Shown here piece by piece: positions 8,031 to 17,671 of a stretch of DNA of 17,715 nucleotides. Source of the stretch: Physocladia obscura (taxonomy: Eukaryota; Chytridiomycota; Chytridiomycetes; Chytridiales; Chytriomycetaceae). How positions within the stretch are numbered: the stretch's first letter is position 1; each line of letters begins with the position of its first letter. The notes below the pieces were generated by a model that had not been told where the DNA came from, did not search any database, and was given only the letters and a program-made list of their open reading frames with translations. Position numbers and translations under genes: made by a program. The stretch is from NCBI GenBank assembly GCA_027596945.1, contig JADGJH010000456.1, forward strand, positions 1 through 17,715, in the 5' to 3' direction.

Positions 8031-8774
8031 TACCTGAAATGAAAAAAGTATCTTGTGACGGACAAGAATTGCAATGAATAATTCCTGGATCTGATGAGTT
8101 TGCCAGCTGTGTTACGAACATGACAAGACCAGACATGAATCCAAACCCGAGACCACTCGCTGAGAAGTTTAAAGAAAGATACGAAAAAAAAAATTGATGG
8201 TGAGAAACGAATTCAAAAAAAATTAATTGTATATCACCATAACTAAATTTTAATCGATTCAGAGATTGTGGGATTCCACTGATTTTCGCCAAGCCAATTT
8301 CAGGAATTCTGCAAAGTATAATTTGAGCCATACACACAAAAACACAGACAAAAAAAGAGTTCATCGAATAATTCCAAACCGTATCAAGAACCAAAACAAA
8401 ATCCGAAACGTTTCTTGAAACAGAATCGCAACAGTCAGATTAAAAAACACATTGCTTTTTGTCGCTGTCGATGTCGAATACCAAATGCCTGATGAAATCA
8501 GGATCGACAGAAGCCAGAAAAACGCACTATTTCATTAATCCGAGTATTCCATGCATATAATTTTTTTTTGTTTCGTTTTGTGCGAAAATATTGTTCGAAT
8601 AATCGGATATGCTTTGTTATGATTTCTTTTTTTCAAAGATGTGTGGATTCTGATTTCGAACCTGCAAATCATTAGAATCGCTAGTTGACCCGAGTGATAT
8701 GCTGTAACGGCAAACGCTCCAGCCGCCGGTCCGTAAGCAGTGAACAGACATCCAAAAAACGATGCGGCAGTCAT
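7530..8774 (-). CDS. APH1: Gamma-secretase subunit APH-1
   Basis: APH-1 is the multi-pass scaffold of gamma-secretase, which with presenilin, nicastrin and PEN-2 cuts transmembrane substrates. Six exons: 8774-8662, 8526-8380, 8308-8238, 8159-8034, 7872-7745 and 7664-7530; 239 residues against 247-265 in animals. The start MTAASFFGCLFTAYGPA matches human MTAAVFFGCTFVAFGPA. Hydrophobic segments fit seven transmembrane helices. The GxxxGxxxG helix is intact (SGLGFGFMSG, glycines 113, 117, 121). The two conserved histidines are present, His163 (FLHTTWG) and His189 (LLSHFG), with the same 26-residue spacing as human His171 and His197. Donors include GTTCGA and GTTTGG, yet all phases close and lengths match the family. 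Intron 4 holds a (GA)20 microsatellite. SEC13 ends only 93 bp upstream, so the promoter must be short or overlap its 3' UTR. Confidence 0.93.
7988..8027. repeat. (CT)20 / (GA)20 microsatellite in APH1 intron 4
   Basis: Forty bases of uninterrupted CT on the plus strand. On the transcribed strand it is GA and begins six bases inside intron 4, right after the donor GTACAC. Confidence 0.95.
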
Positions 8775-8814
8775 TTCGAAATTAAAAAATGAACGCTAAG
8801 ATCTCCAAAACAAT

Positions 8815-8820
8815 TTTATT
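8815..8820 (-). terminator. Poly(A) signal for SEC13
   Basis: AATAAA on the minus strand about 48 bases beyond the SEC13 stop and 41 bases before the APH1 start codon, so the two genes share a very short junction. Confidence 0.45.
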
Positions 8821-8867
8821 CAATAATGATGGAGTTATTTAATTTTTTATTGTGTTCGCATTTAAAA

Positions 8868-10172
8868 TCACATCCCTTCATTCGCTTCCCCAATCAAATC
8901 AAAATCTCCTTCCAGATTCTCTTTCCACATCGTCACTTTATTATCTCCACAACTAACAGCCAAAATATTTCCCGCGTGGCTCCATGAAACGCGCCAGACA
9001 ACGTCGCCAAATAAATCGGCTTTCAGCGGCTTACTTTTCCACTGCGCAGGGCCCGACGGCGATGCACTTGCTTCTTTGGTCCAAATTAGCACCTTTCGGT
9101 CTTGTGAGCATGATGCAATGTATGATGTTGTAAGGCCAACGCTTGGAGCCCAAGAGACATCGCGAACCCAGTCAGTATGGCCTAAAAGAGACGCCTCTTC
9201 TTTCCAAGCTCCATTCTCGTCCCTTTGGAAAGCAACACATGCAGACATATACATCAGCGTAAAAAACTAAACTAAAAAAAACGAACTCAACTGCCTCCAA
9301 ATCTTAACTGAATTATCACAACCTCCGCTAACAAGCCTCTTCGGATTTTGCGCGTTATTTTGTTGCGCCGAACTCAATAAACTCGAAGTAACAGCAGACG
9401 GACTCCACGATATCGAGTTCACACCTAAGGCATGTCCAACAAACGTCTGGCTTTCCCACGTCGTATCTTCTTTGCACGTGATGACGCTGATGGTTCCATC
9501 CGACGATGCGCACGCAAGAATCAGGCCGTATTCGTGTGGTGCCCAGCTCACCGAATTTACTATTTTATTTTATTTTGTTGGTTTTAACTTCGCGACTTTA
9601 AGAAACTTTAAGAAACCAATTGTATTGTTACCCGACGATGAATGAACATGATGATCGGTAACTTTCGACCAAACGCCGTTATATTCGCGCCAAATCAGTA
9701 CTTTGGCGTCATAGCTGCACGACGCAAGAACAGCGCCAAACTTTGGATGTGCCCACGCAACCTGCCATACAGGTCCATTGTGGCTTTTGTTTCACATAGG
9801 GAAAAAACACAAAGTCAATATGACATATAAAAACAAAAAAATTCAAACCCTTTGAGAGTGTCAACAAGACGATGCGAATCATTGTCGACTTCGAATATTT
9901 TGACGGTTGAGTCCGACGAGCTCGTAGCCAGCTTGCGGCCGTAGTAGTCGAGTTGCGCATCGTGCTGCGATTGTGTGTTGATTATAAGTATTTGGCAACG
10001 GAATAAAACTGGAATTATCTCACAATAATGTCTTCGTGATGTGTGTCAAAAGAGTTCACGGCCGGCGTATCTGTCGATGCTGCGGCCGAGACTGCTGTTG
10101 CCTGCAAGAATAATGCGCGGATTATTGATTGTTAGCCATCCATCGTTGACTATATCTGCGTTCACTTACCAT
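8868..10172 (-). CDS. SEC13: SEC13, COPII coat and nuclear pore beta-propeller
   Basis: SEC13 pairs with SEC31 in the outer COPII cage at ER exit sites and with the Nup84/Nup107 complex of the nuclear pore. Six exons: 10172-10170 (the ATG alone), 10101-10024, 9964-9849, 9783-9632, 9559-9292 and 9222-8868, giving 323 residues (human 322). WD-repeat signatures are in order: [33 protein letters not shown] with [56 protein letters not shown] with [10 protein letters not shown], and [15 protein letters not shown] with [10 protein letters not shown]. Intron 1 sits directly after the ATG. Donors are GTAAGT, GTGAGA, GTTTGA, GTAACA and GTTGAG; every junction is fixed by alignment with SEC13. Intact, with no odd residue noticed. 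Confidence 0.97.
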
Positions 10173-10833
10173 GTTTTTGACACAATTCACTTTCAAAACC
10201 TGAAAAACACAAAAACTGTAACAATTATATTAAATACATTCATGATAAATTCACCAGCTGTTTACACCTTTTTCTCAGAGAAGAGTCAAAAAGGCAATTT
10301 AAAACTGGAAAGAACAATACGAATAAAAAAATATATAAAATATATATAAAAAGACATTTTCTACGCGGTTTTTTTATTTATCATAAACAATTAATTAATT
10401 ATTACCATGATGGCTGTTTTTAAAGTCCATGTCTGAAATTAGTCCAGTCAAACTGAAAGAGTAAAACTGATTTCATTTTTATTTTTGGGTGACGTTAAAC
10501 TATTATTTTTTATTTCATTTATTATCTCTTTATTAGTCAGTCACAGACCCTTTTTCATTCCAATCCCTGCTTGCTTGAAAGAATCCTTAATAAGCTTCAG
10601 TGAAAAAGCAGCTGGCTTCTATAACAATCAAAAGAAACAAAATTTCTCTGTTTATGGTAAAATCAACAGATCATGTTTTTCATATTTGTGTAGATTAAAA
10701 AATCTAACAGCTATAGAAAGTGAATTGAGTTTGTTGGCAGAAAGAAGCAATCAATACCAGCCTCAAAACATTCTGTAAGAACATTAACTGTTTTGTAACC
10801 TCCAAGATTGTCACACAACAAAACTGGGTGACT
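10173..10833. other. AT-rich spacer upstream of SEC13
   Basis: SEC13 promoter side. Long AT-rich stretches (10310-10400). A plus-strand frame at 10540-10778 has protein-like composition (ends ESELSLLAERSNQYQPQNIL) but I recognise no family and see no clear start. Confidence 0.35.
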
Positions 10834-11046
10834 TTATTCAATAATTTGTAAATATTTGTTTATTTGTATTTTATTACTTAACCCCCCCATACAACTACCC
10901 TTCGCTTTTTCTCTGCCGCTGATTATCAGAATCGGTGTTGCGGCCTTCGTTGCGCAGATTTCTACAAGCAGAGAATCATCCAGAGATCTACGAAAGATGA
11001 GTTCTTGCAGCCACTCTAACGTGACTTGTCGCACGACTTCAGTCAT
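10834..11046 (-). CDS. Small hypothetical ORF, 70 residues
   Basis: Minus-strand frame from ATG at 11046, beginning MTEVVRQVTLEWLQELIFRR and continuing SLDDSLLVEICATKAATPI. The first 50 codons lie in DNA with clearly higher G+C than the flanks and would form amphipathic helices. The last 20 codons fall in AT-rich DNA and may not be coding. No family recognised; it could be one exon of an unseen gene or a relic. Confidence 0.3.
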   Translation of the reverse strand: MTEVVRQVTLEWLQELIFRRSLDDSLLVEICATKAATPILIISGREKAKGSCMGGLSNKIQINKYLQIIE

Positions 11047-13020
11047 TATTATTTGATTGTTTTTTTGGTTGTCTGATGTAATCAACCCTAAGTGCACAAT
11101 TTTTTACATAAAAAAGAGCAAACACTATTATAATGCTTGAAACTCCAGATAAATACTTTTGAATTAGTTGTTTCTTTTATAACAACTATATTTTCATTTG
11201 ATAGTTAAATAAGAAGGATGTCATTGCAACTGTTTGTACTTCTGCAAGTTACTGCATGTTCATCAAAGAGATTTCTTTATTTGATCTTACATCCAATACA
11301 GAGTTTAAAATTTTGCAATTATTGCAGGACAGCCATTTGTTGCTTGAGGTCCATCACCTGGTGTGTCAGGCTTGACCAAAAACTCTGTGACACCATTTTT
11401 GATCCTTATCAGCCAAATAAGCCCTTTTCCTTTCTGGAATTTCTTTTTCCTTCTTTTCTGTTTCATCTTCAAGCACTTTTTCTCTCTCCTTTTCCATTTT
11501 TTTTTTGTTGTGGTTTAATTAATTCTTCACTAGAATAAACTTTTGACTCATCAAACATGAGTTTTGTCTTGATCTTAACTTTTTTTATACTTGATCTATT
11601 ATCCTTATTCAGAATAAACTACTTGATTGCCTCTACAGAATATCTGTATTATCTTGAGTGGCAAGATTTTCTGCAACATTACCACATGCTTGATCCAAAA
11701 AAATTTGTATCCAAAGGAAACAACTCAAGAAATAATAATAACAGACTTCAAAATATCTGCATGAATCTGTCAAGCAATTTTTAATAGCTCTGGACTAAGT
11801 TTGCCTCTTATTTTGAGTACCCATTTTGCTTGTGGAAAAAGGAAAAATTGATGCCACCTGTTTGCCCCTTACCTAAACTTGATTGAAGACACCACATGAG
11901 TATTTGCCTCTTAGCTAAGATATCAGGTGGTATTGAATCCTGTGCCTGCAGATTCTGTTCAAATTGTTTACATGGAGCTTGTGATAATTTTAGTAAAAAA
12001 CTTATTGTTTATTATTCATAAAATAGAACACTAAATAAAAACCCTATTCTTGTGCCTCATGTAAACTATTCTATATTAATTTAATTTTTGATTCAAATTT
12101 ATGAGACAAAGTTGGAAGTTAAAATTCCTCCATTCTGTTGCACAATGTCTTGATCATGTCCCTGTCAAATAAACAATTTTCTTCCAATTACACAAATAAA
12201 ATATAAATTATTTTGTTTAACATTTAATATAGTGCATTCAGTTTGTATAACTAAATATAATTTCATTATATTTAACAGGTGGTGCCACCAAAACACTGGA
12301 AAATGTATAAAATTACAAATGGATACCAAAAGTGACAAATAGGGCATTTGCCACTTAACTAAGATATCAGGTGATCAATTAAGCCAAGGTGTCACCAAGG
12401 CACTAGAAAATGTATAAAAACTGGTTTCTTTTCTGAAATAGACACAACAAATCAATAAAATTATATCATCTCTTAAACCCCTTGTTACACCTGGCAAATC
12501 AACACATTTGATCTTGACATTGTTGAAGGAAGAGATTTGTTGTTTTTCTGGTGCTACCAATATGAGAGGTTCCAAGTTGGCAAAGTTAACTTGGAATAGC
12601 AAACAAAATTAGTTTTTCTTGATGCTGTGTCTTTTGATGTAAGTTAGATTGCTTATCTAATTTTCTCTAAGAATTTTCTGTAATTTTCTCCAACCTTCTA
12701 TTACTTTCAAGAACGGAAAACAATTCAAACAATTCCAACCAGTTTTAAATCAGTTTTTTTTGAACCATTTTTAATTCTTTTTCTTTCTTTTTTTTTTTCT
12801 ATTCCAAAAACTGCTTAAACCCAAACTCTTTCTTTCATTTTATTATTGGTGTTACCAAATAAAAACAAAGGCTACTATACTAAGTATTAAACTTCTACTC
12901 TGGCTACATTCCTTGCTTCTATCTTGAACACTTGTTTTTTCTAATGAAATTTTTACTTCTGCTGCTTGAAAATTCTAGTAAATATTCAAGTTGTATTTTT
13001 TAATTTTACAGTCAAAATAA
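11047..13020. other. AT-rich region with decayed coding scraps and degenerate repeats
   Basis: About 2 kb without a gene I can support. Minus-strand scraps: a Lys/Arg-rich stretch (11390-11580), and 12602-12440 reading LFQVNFANLEPLILVAPEKQ followed by IKCVDLPGVTRGLRDD, where DLPG resembles a dynamin-type GTPase G3 motif. Repeated words are listed separately. The region looks like old degraded insertion or gene material. Confidence 0.4.
11800..12423. repeat. Degenerate dispersed repeats
   Basis: The word TTTGCCNCTTA occurs at 11800, 11861, 11903 and 12347. At 11903 and 12347 it is followed by a shared CTAAGATATCAGGTG. A second pair, GGTGCCACCAAAACACTG and GGTGTCACCAAGGCACTA, each followed by GAAAATGTATAAAA, lies at about 12281 and 12391. 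Together these suggest diverged copies of a unit about 110 bp or longer. Confidence 0.6.
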
Positions 13021-14161
13021 TTATTCAGATGCAGAATCATCATCAGATCCATAACCTGCTAATCCTGCGATTCCTGTTGGTTTTTTTTTCCGTTGTTCAA
13101 CATGGAATCAACTTGAGCCTTTGTTTGCAGCAATGCAGTTTTTGCTTTCTTGTTGGAACCTGCAGCCACAACTAATAACTGAACAGCGCCTCTTTTCGCT
13201 TTGGAAACAGGTGTAGCCCAATCAGATACCGAAACACCCTTGTTTGCTGCCGTCTTTCCAGACAAAGTATCATCGGGTTCTCTGCATTAGGAATAGAAAA
13301 CGGCACAGATGACATTGACAAATCCTCCGCCTCTAAAAGCCTTTGCACAAAAACGCCGTCATCAGCAGATTTAAAAACAGTTCTGGCAAGCTCGGCATCC
13401 TCCTCCTCTTGTCGCCTTAAAATAAACCCCACTTTCTCTCTCTGCCCTTCTGCAGCCGTTCAAGAAAGTCCGCCGCATTCATGCGTTCGCTGGCAACATT
13501 ACGCGTGCGTATTTCGCCAAGAGCGTCCAGAATATCCATTTCGACTTTTGAAGCAACAGTGCGGTTTTCAAGCGCTTTCATAGGATTGTTTTCTTCGGCC
13601 TTTTCCTTTTCGAGACGTTGGAGTTCTTTGCCGTCAGTTTCTTCGCGCCATGGCTTAAAGTTTCGTTGCGCGCCGTGTTCGCACACATAGTCTGTGTTTT
13701 TAGGGTCTGTTTTGAAGGTGATTTCTGCAGAGCATTTTGGGCATCTGTTAACAATTGTCAGAAAATACAGTTCCCAAAAATTGAGAACGACTGAGTCGAT
13801 AATTCACCTTATATAGAATCGAAATATAAGTATTCCAAGATAATATTCGCCTTCAACCTGTCAAAACGATTAGCCAATGACAAAAACACTAAATGAAATC
13901 AAACACCTTTTCCTTGCGAGCGTTAAACTTTTTTCCCTTATAAATGTAGTCCCCACAGGTATCGCATCGCATCGAAAATGGAGCCATCAGCCGTACTTTG
14001 TATTGGGCATCATTCGCCATCTTACGCCGAGGGATCTGAAATTATATCTGTCAGATACAAATAATAAATAAACTCCCGCTCGCTGTTAAAATGAGCAAGC
14101 TTACAATTGCAGGAGCAAAGTCCGGCGGAAAGTACTTGTTCAAGACCTTGCGTTCTGACAT
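13021..14161 (-). CDS. YJU2: YJU2 (CWC16/CCDC94) splicing factor, frame broken three times
   Basis: YJU2 joins the spliceosome around branching, the first catalytic step. Exons 14161-14105, 14035-13907, 13857-13808 and 13744-13021. The N-terminus [18 protein letters not shown] and the four zinc cysteines (43, 46, 80, 83) match human YJU2 position for position; [38 protein letters not shown] and [10 protein letters not shown] follow. The C-terminal [17 protein letters not shown] is the family tail. In the last exon three breaks each need one extra base: near 13430-13440 (between [10 protein letters not shown] and [12 protein letters not shown]), near 13285-13290 (NAENP to DDTLSGK), and at the A9 run at 13081-13089 before the tail. 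All lie in or beside simple runs, so sequencing or assembly error is likely; a decaying copy is the alternative. Confidence 0.88.
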
Positions 14162-14236
14162 CTTCTGTCCTTACATGAAAAATGATCTTTTTATTGCAAC
14201 GACAAAAGTTTTCGATTGTTTTATCACAAATCTGTT
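14162..14236. promoter_or_regulatory. Divergent YJU2 / NTMT1 promoter
   Basis: Only 75 bases separate the two opposed start codons (54 if the methyltransferase begins at 14216). Both transcripts must start within or beyond this interval. No clear TATA box is seen. Confidence 0.6.
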
Positions 14237-15077
14237 ATGTCAACACCAAGCAACAAGATTTCATATCGAAAGGCGGCAAACTATTGGTCGAATATCGAAC
14301 CCTCTATAGAAGGAATGCTTGGCGGCTTTGGAACCCTGACAGAACTCGACTGTACATCTTCCACCAGATTCCTCACAGAGTTTGCAACCACACCGCAAGG
14401 CTCAAAGCTTAGCTTTGACTATGCATGCGGTAATCTTGAGATTATTTTTATTTCGTGGGTTGGCTTACAACCTGACTGCTTGACTGAAAAGCAACAACAA
14501 CAAAAAAACAAAATAAAAAACAACATAGATTGTGGTGCAGGAATCGGACGAGTTTCAAAAAATTTTCTTTTGAAAATATTTAAGCAAGTTGATTTGGTAG
14601 AACAATGTGCCAAGTTTTTGGAGGAGGGCGAACGTGAGTATTTGAAGGAGGAGGTTGCCGATGGGCGCGTTGGATCGTTTTTCCCTATTGGCCTTCAAGA
14701 GTTTCAACCTGTACCTGAAAGATACGATATGATTTGGTCGCAGTGGGTACTTGGTCATTTGACTGATGGTGAGTTGTTTGTAACCTTTTCAAAAGTAATA
14801 AAAATTTGAACAAAAACTAGACGATTTGCTAGCATTCTTCCTACGCTGCAAAGCAGCACTAAAGCCAAATGGTGTGATTGGTGTTAAAGAGAACGTGTGT
14901 CCACGGGAAATAGTTGAGCTGGATGATGAAGATAGCAGTGTCACACGGCCCGCCAAATTATTGGAAGCTGTGTTTGAAAAAGCGGGACTGCAGATTCTTA
15001 AGCGTGGAGTGCAGACAGGATTTCCCAAGGGTCTTTATCCTGTTAATATGTACATTCTGCAACGCAGGGATGATTAA
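14237..15077 (+). CDS. NTMT1: Protein N-terminal methyltransferase (NTMT1/TAE1 type)
   Basis: Uses S-adenosylmethionine to methylate the exposed alpha-amino group of proteins starting X-Pro-Lys after Met removal, including ribosomal proteins in yeast. Exons 14237-14429, 14529-14768 and 14821-15077 give 229 residues (human 223). Family marks: YWSNIEPSIEGMLGGFG, SSTRFL, SAM motif DCGAGIGR (65-72, split by intron 1), YDMIWSQWVLGHLTD (human has WIQWVIGHLTD), KPNGVIGVKENV and DDEDSSVTR. An in-frame ATG at 14216 would add seven residues; 14237 fits the family length better. Intron 1 is 99 bp, lacks stops and is a multiple of three, so a retained form would stay in frame with 33 extra residues before the SAM motif. 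Donors GTAATC and GTGAGT. Confidence 0.95.
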
Positions 15078-15114
15078 AAAAAAGTACCAACATTTCTTTT
15101 TTTTTTTTTTCCCT

Positions 15115-17640
15115 ATGCAAATGCCAACAACTCAACTGAAGGCAGCAACTGGAGCCAGAACAGGCAACGGACTAGAACTGTTCAGGGATCTTGCATCACC
15201 AGATTCCGCGACACAATTCAAGGCTGCGATGACATTGCGCAGTCAACTGCAACTATCCTTCGAAACAGCACATCAAACTGATCCTGCCAAACCCTCCGGC
15301 ACCACAACCGACGAGCTCCCAGACGATGCAGCATACGCTCTCAAACGTCTCGTACGCGGTTTAGCCTCATCGCGTGATCGCGCACGCCAGGGCTTCACTC
15401 TGGCTCTCGTCGAACTGTTGACAGTGCTAAAACAATTGGCGTCTGTGACTGTTGACACTGTTGTGGATCTTGTCGAAAGTTTCAACGTATTATCGAACAG
15501 CCTAAAGGCTCAGGAAGAACGTGAAATGCTGTTTGCCCGTATTTTCTGTGTCCATTCGATTGTTCAGTCAGGATTGTTGACTTCTTCTAATTCAACTTCG
15601 CAGCAGTTTTTGCGTGTCGCGAAAGTTCTACTGGCGTGCAATAAAGCTAAATCGTATCTTGCGCAAGCTTCTTACAGTGTCTTGATTGATGCCGCAATTG
15701 AAGTGATCAAATCTGGAAAGGAAAATTGCGTAAATTTGGACCTTACCAGTTTTATTATCGAAGTTATTAAGGAGAGGGGGATGGGGGTTGAGGGTGTTTG
15801 GTTTGTTGCAGCATTGCAAATCGAAATGAGAAAACAGAAGCTTGTAAATATATTTTTTTCTATTTCTGCTTTGATTTAGTTTTAAGCACTTATTTTTTTT
15901 TTTTCTTTCGAATTTAGGATTTCGACTGGAAATCTATTTTCAAAGGTACTTGGGAACACCCTGCGAATATTTTGCATCCGAGCCATTCTGCCCGTTTGGG
16001 AAAAATTCTTAAGGATGCTGCGTCGACATCCCCAAAACTTCATCCCATATTTCCAATAATCATCTCGCAAATATTTACACTGGACGTCAATGCAATATCT
16101 CTTGGTGATTTTTGGACTCAAATTGTCGAAGAGCCATTTTTCAACTCGGCGACGCACAATTATAAATTTGTTGGATTCTTGATTTTTGAAGAGACCCTTC
16201 AAAAAGGTCTTTGGGCCGTCGAAAAAGGAGCAACAATTGATTTAAGCGTGCTGTTTTCAAAGTCTTTTTTGAGGTGTTTGATAAATAGTCTTGGGAAAGG
16301 AGAGGACGCAGTTCTGTTCAAAATCGCAAAAACCACGGTATTTTTGATTTTTTTTTTTTTCCCCAAATAACATAATGTTTAACAGGCAAAAAAAATTTCG
16401 ACAATATCATCTTCATCCAGTAAACTGGGTTTAAAAGTTATATTCCAATTAATTGGCCTGAACGGCCACCAGCGATTTGATATTGTCACAAGAACGAAGA
16501 CAGTCGAAGGAATCGTCGGCAACCTCGATGAACCCGAAATCAATACATTCATTACGTATTTGATCAACCTTATTGTGTCTGACAGTGGCCACAATAACGA
16601 TGCAGCAAAAACAATATCTGCTGTTTCATCCCCTAATATCCGAATGTGGGCGCTTGATCAACTGCAATCGATTCTCCGAGCCCCAAAAGTTCCCAAAAAG
16701 GAAAACTGGATCAAACGCGTTCTTCATTTCCTGTGCGTCCATTCGCTTTTCTCTGTCGTAAAGCCATTTGATGGCTTTGAAGTTGTCGATTTGAACGCTC
16801 AAGTGCGCGAGCATTGCCGTGCACGGTTTTTTGGTGCTCTCGCTGAAGTCAATAGTATCAGTTTGGCAGCGGTAGAAAAGAAGGATGGTGACGTTGCGAC
16901 GACCTTGGCTGCTGGAGTTATGGAAAACGGAGAGTATTGGGCGTATGATTTGGTGCAATTTATTTTGGAGCTTGATGGAACTGGAATAGGAGAGCAGCAG
17001 CAGAAAAAGAAAATCAGCAGCGGCAGCTTTGTTAAGCCTGTTAATGCTTTGGAAGCACGAAGCCTTGAGGCGCGAAACATGGCCGTTCAAGAGATTTCTG
17101 CATTCAGATCCAAGGTTTGTGGTTTTTATTTCTTGATTTTTTTAATTTTTTTTTGGTGAAGGTCACAAGTCTGTCAAAAGCCAAAACACCAAACACTGCA
17201 CTCATTGCGCAATACAAGTCATTTGAACTGCTTTTTCTCCATGTTCTCTTGCAAGTATACACAGAGCCAGTGGACGCAGTTAATATTCTCAACGAGCTCA
17301 AATCCTGCGCCGACCTTGTCTTTAGCGACACAACTCCCCCACAACCAAAAAGTGTATCCTCAGCTCTTTCAACTCCAACGAAACTGGCGGCTAAAAAACG
17401 CAAAGTGCAACAAGAAGAAGAAGAGAATCAGGACAGTGAAAACGACGAGGAAGGAGAGCAACCAAATCCGGTCGACGTGATTGTTGACATTTTGCTTTCT
17501 TTTTTGGCAAAGCCGAGTTCGCTATTCCGTGGTGTTGTTGAAAACGTTTTCAGAGTCTTTTGTCCGGTTTTGACACCAAACGGAATTAATTTGATTTTTG
17601 ATGTATGTTTTTTTTTTTTTTTTTTTTAAAAAAAAAATGG

Positions 17641-17671
<31 letters not shown>

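Noticed and set aside
13081..13175. Intron GTTCCA...CAACAG to explain the YJU2 tail frame change
   Set aside because: Phases would fit and GTTCCA resembles the GTT donors, but it would remove NKKAKT, which matches the family, and the KKKP expected just before the GYGSDDD tail. One missing A in the A9 run keeps both.
13415..13445. Very short intron (17 bases, GTGGGG...TTAAG) to explain the first YJU2 break
   Set aside because: It would restore the frame but is below the size of any other intron here (shortest otherwise 34, usually 50 or more), and it would remove family-like residues. A missing base is simpler.
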